From NCBI GenBank assembly GCA_958439725.1, contig CAUBWJ010000023.1, positions 1 through 33,859 on the forward strand: a stretch of 33,859 bases of DNA, written 5' to 3'. This DNA is from an uncultured Muribaculaceae bacterium. Lineage in GTDB: Bacteria; Bacteroidota; Bacteroidia; Bacteroidales; Muribaculaceae. The notes beneath the pieces were generated by a model, which saw nothing but the letters and a program-made list of their open reading frames with translations, searched no databases and was not told the DNA's origin. This document shows, one piece after another, positions 1-8,176 of the stretch. A program made the position numbers and the translations under genes. Within the stretch, counting starts at the first letter, position 1; each line of letters begins with the position of its first letter.

Positions 1-45
1 AGGTGGATGTAATTTTTGCCTCATTTTATTTGGTTTTTAATATAG

Positions 46-546
46 TTCGTACTTTATTTCTTCAATAATTACCGTTATTCCCATGCGGCGGCTTATTGCT
101 TCTCGAAATATCAGCTTAAGAGCGCCGGAACGTGGGTGGCCGGAGCAGGCTTCAACTATCAGGACATAGAAATGGATTTCGAAAGCCTCCCGGATGAAAT
201 GAAATCATATCTTCCGGGAAAGCAGACAAAATATACGTTCAAATACTGCGATTATGTGGCTTACGGAGGCTATGCGTATAATTTCGTTCTAAAGCCCCGC
301 AGATGGCTTATCAACGTGATGGGTGTTCCGGCGGTGGGATATCGCCATGCCTATTCGCAGTCAAACGTAGGGAGCAAAAGCATGTTTGCTCTTAACGGTA
401 ATTTCAGCTTCGCAGCGGTTTATAATCACAGGGCTTTGTTCGCGTCGGTCAACGCCAACGTGAAAGCCCATGTCTATTTCGGAGGTGATTATACCTTTTT
501 CAATTCCCTTTTCTCAACCTCGTTTACGGTCGGAGCGCGTTTCTGA
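46..546 (+). pseudogene. 5'-truncated DUF4421 outer-membrane protein
   Basis: The frame that is open from base 46 to the stop at 544-546 encodes the C-terminal part of a DUF4421 protein, a Bacteroidetes family of predicted outer-membrane beta-barrels of unknown role. The recognisable parts are the aromatic stretch YFFNNYRYSHAAAY, the segment KSAGTWVAGAGF, the strand GGYAYNFV, and a final strand ending in Phe (TSFTVGARF), as in many outer-membrane barrels. Family members are roughly twice this length. Immediately upstream the same frame carries TAG (43-45) and TAA (10-12), and bases 1-45 do not continue the family in any frame. A GTG at 136 is the first conventional start, but it lies inside the conserved region. 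I therefore read this as a remnant or a rearranged gene. It could also be an assembly or sequencing error near the edge. The next gene is convergent. Confidence 0.6.
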
Positions 547-561
547 TTCGCCGCCGCACGG

Positions 562-957
562 TTATTCGTAGAGATAGAACATTCGCTCCATCAGGCGCCA
601 TTTCTCGGATGACGTAAGTCCGGGCATTACTTTCTGAAAAGAGCCCATATATTCCTCCCATTCGGCCTGACGGGGAAGGGTGTTGAGCCGTTGCATTGCG
701 GAGTCCCAGTCAAAATCCAGAGGTGTCTCCACTATCATGAAAAGCCTCGAACCGAGGATATAAAGCTCCATTTCAAGGATGCCTACCTCACGGATGCCCC
801 GGATGATTTCTGGCCAGGCGTGTCCTTCGCTGTGGCGTCGGCGGTATTCTGCTATGAGTTCAGGGTTTTCTTTCAGGTCAAGCGTCTGGCAATAACGTTT
901 CACGGGCTGGTGGAACTGTTTCACGGGATAGCCCTGGCTGGGATTTTCAGTTTTCAT
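562..957 (-). CDS. rhaM: L-rhamnose mutarotase-like protein (RhaM/DUF718 family)
   Basis: A 131-residue protein of the small RhaM family, which interconverts the alpha and beta anomers of L-rhamnose and related sugars. Visible family features are the opening KRYCQTLDLKENPELIAEY, the motif YRRRH whose His matches the catalytic His of E. coli RhaM as I recall it, WPEI, the beta strand LYILGSRLFMIVE, and a WEEYM segment. The frame extends upstream to 996, but the ATG at 957 gives a family-length protein and overlaps the preceding DUF4924 gene by only 11 bases, so I chose it. No rhamnose catabolic genes lie nearby, so the sugar is inferred from the family alone. It is probably co-transcribed with the DUF4924 gene. 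Confidence 0.8.
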   Translation of the reverse strand: MKTENPSQGYPVKQFHQPVKRYCQTLDLKENPELIAEYRRRHSEGHAWPEIIRGIREVGILEMELYILGSRLFMIVETPLDFDWDSAMQRLNTLPRQAEWEEYMGSFQKVMPGLTSSEKWRLMERMFYLYE

Positions 958-1501
958 GTTTGAAAAGATTGTCGTTTTCGTCAAGTTTGAAGTCATGGGC
1001 CAGAAGGCCGATAAATTTTGAAATCTGGGAGATTGCTTTAGCCGTCTCAGGGGTAATCTCTTTTCCGGAGAGACGCAGCATCAACATTCCATAGAGAGCA
1101 TTGAAACACGTTTCTATCTCTCCGGTCTTATCCTCCCCGGCCTTGGCTCGCAGTTCCACGATGTAGGGGAGAGTACGGTAGAATTCGGCGGTGTAGTCGG
1201 CAAAGCGCGGGTCGGCGAGCAAAGCGCGGTGGAGGTCGGCAAGCTGTATTATCACGTTTTTGTTCAGCTGGAGATGCCCTTTCTTTTCCACACCTTCGCG
1301 CCGCATCATGTCGATGAGCGATTCGTACCACTGGGCCATCTCCTCTTTCTGGGCGTCGGTCAGACCCTGATACCGGTCAATCACATTGGCCCGTATCTTG
1401 TCGAGATCAAGGGAATTTGCCCGTATTATGTCCTCGATCTGCCACATATACAGCAGATATTCGGCTATATTTTCCTTTCGTTTCTGGGATGCGATATACA
1501 T
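947..1501 (-). CDS. DUF4924 family protein
   Basis: A 184-residue predicted cytoplasmic, mostly helical protein that I recognise as the Bacteroidetes-specific DUF4924 family. It begins MYIASQKRKENIAEYLLYM and contains the conserved IEDIIRAN and HDFKLDENDNLF segments. The molecular function is unknown. There is no signal peptide and no membrane segment. Its 3' end overlaps the start of the rhaM-like gene by 11 bases, so the two are probably translated from one message. A 46-base gap separates it from nrdG upstream, so it may be transcribed from the nrdDG promoter or from its own. The family assignment is firm; nothing in the sequence reveals a biochemical role. Confidence 0.85.
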   Translation of the reverse strand: MYIASQKRKENIAEYLLYMWQIEDIIRANSLDLDKIRANVIDRYQGLTDAQKEEMAQWYESLIDMMRREGVEKKGHLQLNKNVIIQLADLHRALLADPRFADYTAEFYRTLPYIVELRAKAGEDKTGEIETCFNALYGMLMLRLSGKEITPETAKAISQISKFIGLLAHDFKLDENDNLFKHEN

Positions 1502-1547
1502 TGTAACAATGGTTTTAAAGTATAAACGGCCGGGAAGCCCTGATGGT

Positions 1548-2048
1548 TTAGAAATCTGATTCCCAAAGAGAAATCTTTCCGTGGCCGGTTTTTCTCACAT
1601 CTATGAGCCTTTGGTTGGACGATCCCTTGAAAATCAGCGATGTGTCGCGAAGGGGGAGCATGAACGGCCCGTCGACAATCACATCAATGTAGTCAAGCAG
1701 CGGGAGCCGCTGTGGGTCGGCAAGAAGCTGCTCGTATGTATATCCCGTGTAGCACCACAGATCAAGACCGAGGGCTTTGACACCTTTTAAGAGGGAAAGA
1801 AGAGCCTGAGAGTCCTGCTGGAGCGGGTCGCCTCCCGACAATGTCACCGGCATGTTGTTTTCGGCGATATGCTGAAGTAGCTGTGCCACGGTGGTAGGTG
1901 TGCCTCCGTTCGGGTTCCATGATTCGGGGTTGTGGCACCCCGGGCAATGGTGGTCGCATCCTGCGAAATATATGGAAGTACGGAGCCCCGGTCCGTCGAC
2001 CGAGGTTCCGTCTATGATGTCCAGTACGTTCAGCGTCTGCTCCATCGG
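1548..2048 (-). CDS. nrdG: anaerobic ribonucleoside-triphosphate reductase activating protein
   Basis: A radical-SAM activase that generates the glycyl radical on NrdD under anaerobic conditions. From the chosen ATG (2048) it is 166 residues, the usual NrdG size. The N-terminus MEQTLNVLDIIDGTSVDGPG is followed by the CX3CX2C cluster motif CDHHCPGC, which binds the [4Fe-4S] cluster and SAM, and then by the glycine-rich VTLSGGDPL stretch. The frame extends back to 2099, but that would overlap the end of nrdD and add residues unlike the family. Starting at 2048 leaves 7 bases after the nrdD stop, consistent with a two-gene nrdD-nrdG operon. Confidence 0.95.
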   Translation of the reverse strand, partial: PMEQTLNVLDIIDGTSVDGPGLRTSIYFAGCDHHCPGCHNPESWNPNGGTPTTVAQLLQHIAENNMPVTLSGGDPLQQDSQALLSLLKGVKALGLDLWCYTGYTYEQLLADPQRLPLLDYIDVIVDGPFMLPLRDTSLIFKGSSNQRLIDVRKTGHGKISLWESDF

Positions 2049-2055
2049 CCGGAAG

Positions 2056-4263
2056 TTATTTGTGGACCACGCGGTCGTTGAGCTCGGCAAGTTTGGCATT
2101 GTTCCATCGGTCGGTTGTGCCTACGAGGTAGCCGGTGATGCGCTGCAGCTTGTCGATATGTGTGCCTCCGCATTTGGGGCATTTCTCAAGACCTTCGGTG
2201 GCGTCCTCGTAGCCGCAGTCCATGCAGCGGTTGCGGTTATGGTTCACGGAGCAATAGCCGATGTTGTATTTGTCCATGAGGTCTACAATGTCGGCCACGG
2301 CTTTGGGGTTGTGTGTGGCGTCGCCGTCAATCTCCACGTAGAATATATGGCCTCCCCCTGTGAGCGCGTGGTAGGGAGCCTCTATGCGGGCTTTGTGCTC
2401 GGGCGAGCAGTGATAATAAACCGGAACGTGGTTCGAATTGGTGTAATAAATCTTGTCGGTGATTCCGGGGAGCACGCCGAAGCTTTTGCGGTCGCGTATG
2501 GTGAATTTACCGGAGAGGCCTTCGGCGGGCGTGGCGAGAATAGAGAAGTTGTGTTCGTATTTTTCGTTGAATTCGTTGACGCGGCTTCGCATGTGAGAAA
2601 CGATTTTCAGACCGAGTTTCTGCGCTTCCTCGCTTTCACCATGATGTTTTCCCACAAGGGCCACAAGACATTCGGCAAGACCGATGAATCCTATGCCCAG
2701 CGTGCCCTGGTTGATTACGCTCTCTATGGTCTCGGTGCCGGAGAGTTTTTCGCTTCCGTTCCACAGTTTCGACATGAGCAGCGGGAACTGCTTGGCAAGG
2801 GCCGTCTTCTGGAAGTTGTAGCGGTCGCAAAGCTGACGGGCGGTGATGTCGAGCACCTTGTCGAGCTTAGAGAAGAATTTGTCGATGCGTTCCTGCTTGT
2901 CTTTCACCATCATGCATTCTATGGCCAGACGCACGATGTTGATTGTGGAGAAACTCAGATTGCCTCGTCCTATGGAGGTCTTTTCACCGTAGCGGTTCTC
3001 AAACACGCGGGTGCGGCAGCCCATCGTGGCTACTTCATATTTGTAACGCTCGGGGTCGTCGGGGGTCCATTTCTCGTGGTGGTTGAATGTGGCGTCGAGA
3101 TTCACGAAGTTAGGGAAGAAACGGCGTGCAGTGACTTTGCAGGCCAGTTTGTAGAGGTCGTAGTTGCGGTCTTCGGGCAGATAGCTCACTCCGCGTTTCT
3201 TTTTCCATATCTGAATCGGGAAAATGGCGGTTGCGCCGTTGCCCACGCCCTCGTAAGTGGAGTTGAGGAGCTCGCGGATCACGCAGCGACCCTCGGCCGA
3301 TGTGTCGGTACCGTAGTTGATGGAGCTGAACACAACCTGATTGCCGCCACGCGAATGAATGGTGTTCATATTATGGATAAATGCCTCCATTGCCTGGTGA
3401 ACGCGGTCAACGGTTTTGTTCATGGCGTGCTGAAGCAGTCTTTCGTCCCCTTCCATTCCATCGAGAGGCTTTTTCAGATAATCATCGAGCTTGATATCGT
3501 AGAAGCGTGAAAGATCGCGGCCCGAGAGTTCTTCGAGCTGTTTGATTTCCTCGATGAACGATGAGCGCACGAAAGGAGCCAGATAGAAGTCAAATGCAGG
3601 GATGGCCTGACCGCCGTGCATTTCGTTCTGGGCTGTTTCAAGCGAGATGCAGCAGATTATGCTTGCGGTCTCGATTCTTTTTGCGGGGCGTGATTCGCCG
3701 TGTCCGGCCGAGAATCCCTTGGAAAGAATGCGGTCCATGGGGTGCTGCACGCAGGTGAGGCTCTTGGTGGGATAGTAATCTTTGTCGTGGATATGGAGGT
3801 AGCCGGAGCGCACGGCATCGCGGGCTTCCTGCGAAAGAAGATAGTCGTCAACAAAGGGCTTGGTGGTCTCGCTGGCGAATTTCATCATCATTCCCGCAGG
3901 GGAATCGGTGTTCATGTTGGCGTTCTCGCGCGTGATGTCGTTGCTTTTGGCCTCTATGATTTCCAGGAACATGTCGCGGGTCTTGGCGCGGCGAGCGATG
4001 CTTCGCTGGTCGCGATAGGCTATATAGCGTTTCGCCACTTCCTTGCGGGGGGAGTTCATGAGCTCCACTTCAACGCGGTCCTGAATCTCTTCAACTGTCA
4101 TGCGTTCGTCGCCGGTGACACCTATGCGGTCGGCTATTTTTTGAATCAGGGCTTCGTCTTCGCCACACTCGGTCTGAAGCATGGCTTTTCGGATGGCGGC
4201 TTTTATTTTTTCTTCATTATAGCCTACCACGCGTCCGTCGCGTTTGATGACAGTCTGTATCAT
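2056..4263 (-). CDS. nrdD: anaerobic ribonucleoside-triphosphate reductase (class III)
   Basis: A 735-residue class III ribonucleotide reductase that makes dNTPs from NTPs without oxygen. The N-terminal 90 or so residues form an ATP-cone regulatory domain (VIKRDGRVVGYNEEKI). The catalytic barrel contains RGNLSFSTINI and the GIGFIGLAE region. Near the C-terminus four cysteines in two CXXC pairs (about residues 680/683 and 695/698) form the zinc site. The glycyl-radical motif RITGYLVG follows, with the radical Gly at about residue 711. Length and architecture are normal. nrdG follows directly. A well-formed Bacteroidetes promoter lies about 70-100 bases upstream, and the long divergent region shared with menD may carry further control sites. 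Confidence 0.97.
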   Translation of the reverse strand: MIQTVIKRDGRVVGYNEEKIKAAIRKAMLQTECGEDEALIQKIADRIGVTGDERMTVEEIQDRVEVELMNSPRKEVAKRYIAYRDQRSIARRAKTRDMFLEIIEAKSNDITRENANMNTDSPAGMMMKFASETTKPFVDDYLLSQEARDAVRSGYLHIHDKDYYPTKSLTCVQHPMDRILSKGFSAGHGESRPAKRIETASIICCISLETAQNEMHGGQAIPAFDFYLAPFVRSSFIEEIKQLEELSGRDLSRFYDIKLDDYLKKPLDGMEGDERLLQHAMNKTVDRVHQAMEAFIHNMNTIHSRGGNQVVFSSINYGTDTSAEGRCVIRELLNSTYEGVGNGATAIFPIQIWKKKRGVSYLPEDRNYDLYKLACKVTARRFFPNFVNLDATFNHHEKWTPDDPERYKYEVATMGCRTRVFENRYGEKTSIGRGNLSFSTINIVRLAIECMMVKDKQERIDKFFSKLDKVLDITARQLCDRYNFQKTALAKQFPLLMSKLWNGSEKLSGTETIESVINQGTLGIGFIGLAECLVALVGKHHGESEEAQKLGLKIVSHMRSRVNEFNEKYEHNFSILATPAEGLSGKFTIRDRKSFGVLPGITDKIYYTNSNHVPVYYHCSPEHKARIEAPYHALTGGGHIFYVEIDGDATHNPKAVADIVDLMDKYNIGYCSVNHNRNRCMDCGYEDATEGLEKCPKCGGTHIDKLQRITGYLVGTTDRWNNAKLAELNDRVVHK

Positions 4264-4334
4264 TGTGTATGGTGGATTTTATTATAAATTCTGGATTAAT
4301 ATGCCTGTTGGCGACGAGGGAGATTTAAAGTCCA

Positions 4335-4368
4335 TGCAAAGGTGGAAAATTACTTTAAATCATCCAAA
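4335..4368 (-). promoter_or_regulatory. promoter for nrdD-nrdG
   Basis: Read on the minus strand, the sequence at 4335-4344 is CACCTTTGCA, one base off the strong Bacteroidetes -7 form TACCTTTGCA. A TTTG that fits the -33 element lies at 4365-4368, with a 20-base spacer. Transcription would start near 4328, leaving a leader of about 65 bases before the nrdD ATG. Confidence 0.6.
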
Positions 4369-4390
4369 TATTATTACAAGAAAATATTGT

Positions 4391-4479
4391 AAAAGTTTTG
4401 TTTTGGAAAACTTTTAAGGTCTATTGAAAAATTAATCATCTTATTTATAATGAAATGTAAAATATTTTGGAAAACTTTT
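4391..4479. repeat. two copies of TTTTGGAAAACTTTT in the nrdD-menD divergent region
   Basis: The 15-mer TTTTGGAAAACTTTT occurs exactly at 4401-4415 and again at 4465-4479. The first copy is also the right arm of a 9-bp perfect inverted repeat, AAAAGTTTT (4391-4399) and AAAACTTTT (4407-4415), around a 7-base loop. The whole 4264-4580 interval is very AT-rich and codes for nothing I can support. The pair lies between the nrdD and menD promoters, so it could be a binding site for a regulator of both. Chance recurrence in AT-rich DNA remains possible. Confidence 0.5.
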
Positions 4480-4529
4480 GTGTCTGAACTATTGGGAAAG
4501 ATTCTTAAAATTGTTATTTTGACGGTGCG

Positions 4530-4561
4530 TTGCGGATATGGAATTTTTCTTGCTAAATTTG
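4530..4561 (+). promoter_or_regulatory. promoter for menDBCE
   Basis: TAAATTTG at 4554-4561 is an exact match to the Bacteroidetes -7 consensus TAnnTTTG. A weaker TTG lies at 4530-4532, about 21 bases upstream, in the -33 position. Initiation would fall near 4568, leaving a short leader of about 12 bases before the menD ATG at 4581. Confidence 0.55.
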
Positions 4562-4580
4562 CAATTACAATCCTTTGATT

Positions 4581-6269
4581 ATGTACAAGTCTTGTTCTTC
4601 AATCCAGAGTGCGACAGCCGATATTCTTGCGGCTCATGGTGTCCGAGATGTGATTGTGTCGCCCGGTTCACGCAATGCGTCTATAATAGAGGCCATGAGT
4701 GCGTCGTCACATTTCCGGATTACGAGGGTGGTGGATGAAAGGTCGGCCGGGTTCATCGGACTGGGCATTGCGTCCATCACGAATCGCCCCGTGGCAGTTG
4801 TGTGCACGTCAGGGACCGCACTGCTGAACTACGCGCCGGCTCTCGCCGAGGCTTATTACAGAAACATACCTCTGATATGCGTTTCTGCTGACCGTCCGGC
4901 AGAGTGGATAGACCAGAACGACTCACAGACCCTGCGGCAGCCGGGCGCGTTGGCCAACGTTGTCAAGAGCACTTACGATATTGGTCGTGGTGCCGGTGAG
5001 AACTCCTTGTGGGAGGCCGAGCGGCTGCTGAACGACGCCATGCTTACGGCTCTCGACGAGGTAAGAGGGCCGGTGCATGTGAATATACATCTGCCCGACT
5101 GTGCCTCCGAGTGCATGGAATCCGACTCCGGTGAGGCGAGAATCATCGAGATGCTTCCTTCGCGAAGGGATATCACCTACAATGATGCCGCCCGATTGGC
5201 CGAAACCATATCCTCCACTTCAAAGGTGATGATTCTTTGCACGTGTGCCGCTCCCGACAGCGGGCTTATGCAGGCATTAACTTCATTGTCAAAATTGGAC
5301 AATATCGCGGTGCTTTCGGAAAGAGTGTCAAACGTGTCTGTGCGCGATGCGGTGTTCGCTCCCGAAGCCGTGATAGGCTCCATGGACGAGGAGAAGAAAC
5401 GCGATATGGCCCCCGAGCTTCTGATAACAATAGGGGGCGCTCCGATTTCGGCCGGTCTTAAAAAATATCTCCGGCAATATTCTCCTGCCCGACACTGGAA
5501 TCTTGGTTACACGCGGGCGGTTACAGACTGCTATAAGGCTCTCTCCCTCCGTATCGAGGCGGATCCGGCCATGGTTCTTGCCAAGATTGCAAAGCAGATG
5601 CCGGAGAGTTCCGTCGGCAGTGACCATTTCAGAAAATGGAATGTTGCATACGAAAGAGCGCGCAGCCTCATCCAGGGGTATGCGTCGCGTGCGCCCTGGA
5701 GCGATTTCAAGGTCATGGGATTCATAGCCTCGCAGATACCGGCGCGGTGGAACATACAGCTGTCAAACGGAACGGCTGTGAGATATTTCGAGTTGCTTTC
5801 CGTTGGGCGCTACCACAGGGTTGACTGTAACCGCGGCGTGAGCGGAATTGACGGGTGCACATCCACTGCCGTGGGTGCGGCGATGGCCTACAATGACACA
5901 ACGCTGCTTATCACGGGCGACATGAGCGCCGCCTACGATCTCGGAGGTCTGGCTCTGGCGCGTGAGGCAGAACGGCTTAAGATAGTGGTGCTGTGCAATT
6001 CCGGAGGCAATATTTTCAGGACCATCAGGGCTACACGTGAGCTGACCGTATGCGAGCCTTATCTTGCCTCGATGCCTGAGCTTCCGCTGCAATCGCTTGC
6101 CCAGGCATACGGCATGGGCATTTATGAGGCTTCTGAAGAAAGGGAGCTGCGGGAGGCCTGGCGTGGGTTCGCGGCCCACAGTGGCCCGGCAATACTTGCC
6201 GTAAACACTTCGCCGCAGATTTCCGCGGAAGTTTACCAGGGCTTCTTTGATTTTATGAGCAAAAATTGA
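4581..6269 (+). CDS. menD: 2-succinyl-5-enolpyruvyl-6-hydroxy-3-cyclohexene-1-carboxylate synthase
   Basis: A thiamine-diphosphate enzyme of 562 residues that joins isochorismate and 2-oxoglutarate in menaquinone synthesis. The N-terminal half has VSPGSRNAS and VDERSAGFIGLGIA, whose Glu matches the ThDP-activating glutamate. CTSGTALLNYAPA and the NDSQTLRQPGA loop follow. The C-terminal ThDP/metal motif runs from GDMSAAYD to NSGGNIF. The frame also offers a TTG at 4575; I use the ATG at 4581, which follows the predicted promoter. menB starts 22 bases downstream. The isochorismate synthase gene (menF), which often precedes menD in Bacteroidetes, is absent here and must lie elsewhere. Confidence 0.97.
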   Translation: MYKSCSSIQSATADILAAHGVRDVIVSPGSRNASIIEAMSASSHFRITRVVDERSAGFIGLGIASITNRPVAVVCTSGTALLNYAPALAEAYYRNIPLICVSADRPAEWIDQNDSQTLRQPGALANVVKSTYDIGRGAGENSLWEAERLLNDAMLTALDEVRGPVHVNIHLPDCASECMESDSGEARIIEMLPSRRDITYNDAARLAETISSTSKVMILCTCAAPDSGLMQALTSLSKLDNIAVLSERVSNVSVRDAVFAPEAVIGSMDEEKKRDMAPELLITIGGAPISAGLKKYLRQYSPARHWNLGYTRAVTDCYKALSLRIEADPAMVLAKIAKQMPESSVGSDHFRKWNVAYERARSLIQGYASRAPWSDFKVMGFIASQIPARWNIQLSNGTAVRYFELLSVGRYHRVDCNRGVSGIDGCTSTAVGAAMAYNDTTLLITGDMSAAYDLGGLALAREAERLKIVVLCNSGGNIFRTIRATRELTVCEPYLASMPELPLQSLAQAYGMGIYEASEERELREAWRGFAAHSGPAILAVNTSPQISAEVYQGFFDFMSKN

Positions 6270-6291
6270 CAAACAATACACATACATTATT

Positions 6292-7116
6292 ATGGAAAAG
6301 ATAGAATGGAAAACCATCAAGGAGTATGAAGATATTCTGTTCCAGCAGTTTGAAGGTATAGCAAAGATTACTATAAACCGTCCGCAGGTCTACAACGCGT
6401 TCCGTCCGCAGACCAACCGCGAGATGCTCGATGCCATGGCCTATTGCCGTGAGGCGAACGATATAGGCGTGGTGGTTCTCACCGGTGCCGGTGACAAGGC
6501 GTTCTGCTCCGGAGGCGACCAGAAGGTGAAAGGTGTGGGTGGTTATATTGACGAGAACGGTGTGCCCCGTCTCAACGTTCTTGACCTTCATAAAGCCATA
6601 CGTTCCATTCCCAAGCCTGTGATTGCCATGGTCAACGGCTATGCTATCGGTGGCGGCTGTGTGCTTACGGTTGTCTGCGACCTTACCATCGCATCGGAAA
6701 ACGCCCGTTTCGGCCAGACCGGCCCGAAAGTGGGAAGTTTTGATGCCGGCTTCGGCTCGACGTATCTCGCGCGGTGCGTGGGGCAGAAAAAAGCCCGTGA
6801 AATCTGGTTCCTTTGCCGCCAGTATACGGCCCGTGAGGCCGAGGCCATGGGTATGGTCAACAAGGTTGTGGCTCCCGAGCAACTCGAGGCCGAAACGGTT
6901 GACTGGTGCCGCACCATTCTCAAGCGCAGTCCGATGGCTGTGCGTATGATCAAGCGCGCTCTGAACGCCGAACTCGACGGGCAGCGAGGCATGATGGAAT
7001 TTGCCGGAGATGTGACCTTGCTTTATTATCTGATGGAGGAGGCTCAGGAAGGCAAGAATGCTTTCCTTGAAAAGCGCGAGCCTGATTTTGGCAAGTTCCC
7101 TAAATTCCCGGGCTAA
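6292..7116 (+). CDS. menB: 1,4-dihydroxy-2-naphthoyl-CoA synthase
   Basis: A 274-residue crotonase-superfamily enzyme that cyclises o-succinylbenzoyl-CoA to DHNA-CoA. Hallmarks are IAKITINRPQVYNAFRP, the oxyanion-hole region AFCSGGDQKV, the glycine-rich NGYAIGGGC, and the FGQTGPKVGSFDAGFG segment typical of MenB. The C-terminus FLEKREPDFGKFPKFPG is typical of MenB and distinguishes it from general enoyl-CoA hydratases. Length is standard. It follows menD by 22 bases, and the menC ATG lies one base after its stop, so the genes form one operon. Confidence 0.97.
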   Translation: MEKIEWKTIKEYEDILFQQFEGIAKITINRPQVYNAFRPQTNREMLDAMAYCREANDIGVVVLTGAGDKAFCSGGDQKVKGVGGYIDENGVPRLNVLDLHKAIRSIPKPVIAMVNGYAIGGGCVLTVVCDLTIASENARFGQTGPKVGSFDAGFGSTYLARCVGQKKAREIWFLCRQYTAREAEAMGMVNKVVAPEQLEAETVDWCRTILKRSPMAVRMIKRALNAELDGQRGMMEFAGDVTLLYYLMEEAQEGKNAFLEKREPDFGKFPKFPG

Positions 7117-7117
7117 G

Positions 7118-8176
7118 ATGCTTAGAGCAGAATGGGCGCCATATAATCTCGATTTCCGTTTCACGGCCGTTACCTCCCGGGAGAGGATGAAACGGAAATC
7201 CACTTATTTTGTGCGCGTGTACGATACTTCGTGTCCTGAGGCGAAGGGGCTGGGTGAGTGTGCGCTCTTCCGGGGGCTTAGCGCCGACGATGTGCCGGAT
7301 TATGAAGCGGTGCTGACGGCCGCATGCCGTGATATCGAGCGTTTTCCTGAGTCGGTTCCCGAGGCATTCTCCTCGATAAAATTCGGACTGGAGACAGCTG
7401 TGGCCGATTTGCGCTCCGGCGGCGTCATGAAGCCGTCTCCCGGCGCATGGGCCGACGGTAAAAGCGAGACAGTGATAAACGGGCTTGTATGGATGGGTAC
7501 GCGCGACGAGATGCACGCGCGCATCCGTGAGAAACTGGAAGCCGGATTCAGATGCGTCAAGCTGAAAATCGGTGGAATTGATTTCGACCGTGAACTTGAG
7601 TTGCTGCGTGGTATCCGTGAGGGTTTTGACAGCAAATCGCTTGAGATACGCCTGGACGCCAACGGGGCGTTCACACCCTCCAACGCAATGGAGCGGCTGG
7701 AGGCTCTGGCACGTTTCGATATCCATTCCATAGAGCAGCCCGTCAAGCAACGTCAATGGAAAGAAATAGCGTATATCTGTCGGCAATCTCCCATACCCGT
7801 GGCTCTTGACGAGGAGCTTATAGGAATCACGGATAAAGACGAAAAGGAAAGGATACTTGACGCTATTGTTCCGCAGTATGTGATTCTGAAGCCGGCTTTG
7901 TGCGGCGGATTCTCAGGCGCCGATGAATGGATAGAGCTTGCGCGGCTGCGGAATATAGGATGGTGGGCTACCTCGGCTCTTGAATCGAACATCGGACTCA
8001 ATGCCATAGCCCAATGGGTGTCGCAGAAGAATCCCGTAATGCCCCAGGGCCTGGGAACCGGTGCGTTGTATCACAACAATATCCCTTCGCCCCTGAGACA
8101 GGAACGCGATGTGCTCCTTTCTGATCCTTTCCGGAAATGGGATTTAACCATGCTTGATACGCTTGAATGGAACTGA
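7118..8176 (+). CDS. menC: o-succinylbenzoate synthase
   Basis: An enolase-superfamily dehydratase of 352 residues that converts SHCHC to o-succinylbenzoate. The superfamily catalytic set is visible in order: the KxK pair in CVKLKIGG, the metal ligands in RLDANGAF, SIEQPV and ALDEEL, and the second-side lysine in YVILKPALCGG. The frame is open further upstream, but the ATG at 7118 sits immediately after the menB stop and gives the family N-terminus. The 3' end overlaps menE by 10 bases, implying coupled translation. Confidence 0.95.
   Translation: MLRAEWAPYNLDFRFTAVTSRERMKRKSTYFVRVYDTSCPEAKGLGECALFRGLSADDVPDYEAVLTAACRDIERFPESVPEAFSSIKFGLETAVADLRSGGVMKPSPGAWADGKSETVINGLVWMGTRDEMHARIREKLEAGFRCVKLKIGGIDFDRELELLRGIREGFDSKSLEIRLDANGAFTPSNAMERLEALARFDIHSIEQPVKQRQWKEIAYICRQSPIPVALDEELIGITDKDEKERILDAIVPQYVILKPALCGGFSGADEWIELARLRNIGWWATSALESNIGLNAIAQWVSQKNPVMPQGLGTGALYHNNIPSPLRQERDVLLSDPFRKWDLTMLDTLEWN

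Noticed and set aside
2049..2099. Upstream extension of nrdG
   Set aside because: The extra 17 codons would overlap the nrdD stop and are unlike NrdG N-termini. The ATG at 2048 fits the family and the operon spacing.
1891..3510. 539-codon plus-strand open frame opposite nrdD
   Set aside because: It is antisense to a textbook nrdD with intact motifs, spans the nrdG-nrdD junction, and its translation is compositionally odd (Val/Gly/His-rich) with no recognisable domain.
6253..7203. 316-codon minus-strand open frame opposite menB
   Set aside because: It covers the unambiguous menB gene and its His-rich translation resembles no family. It is a shadow of codon bias on the other strand.
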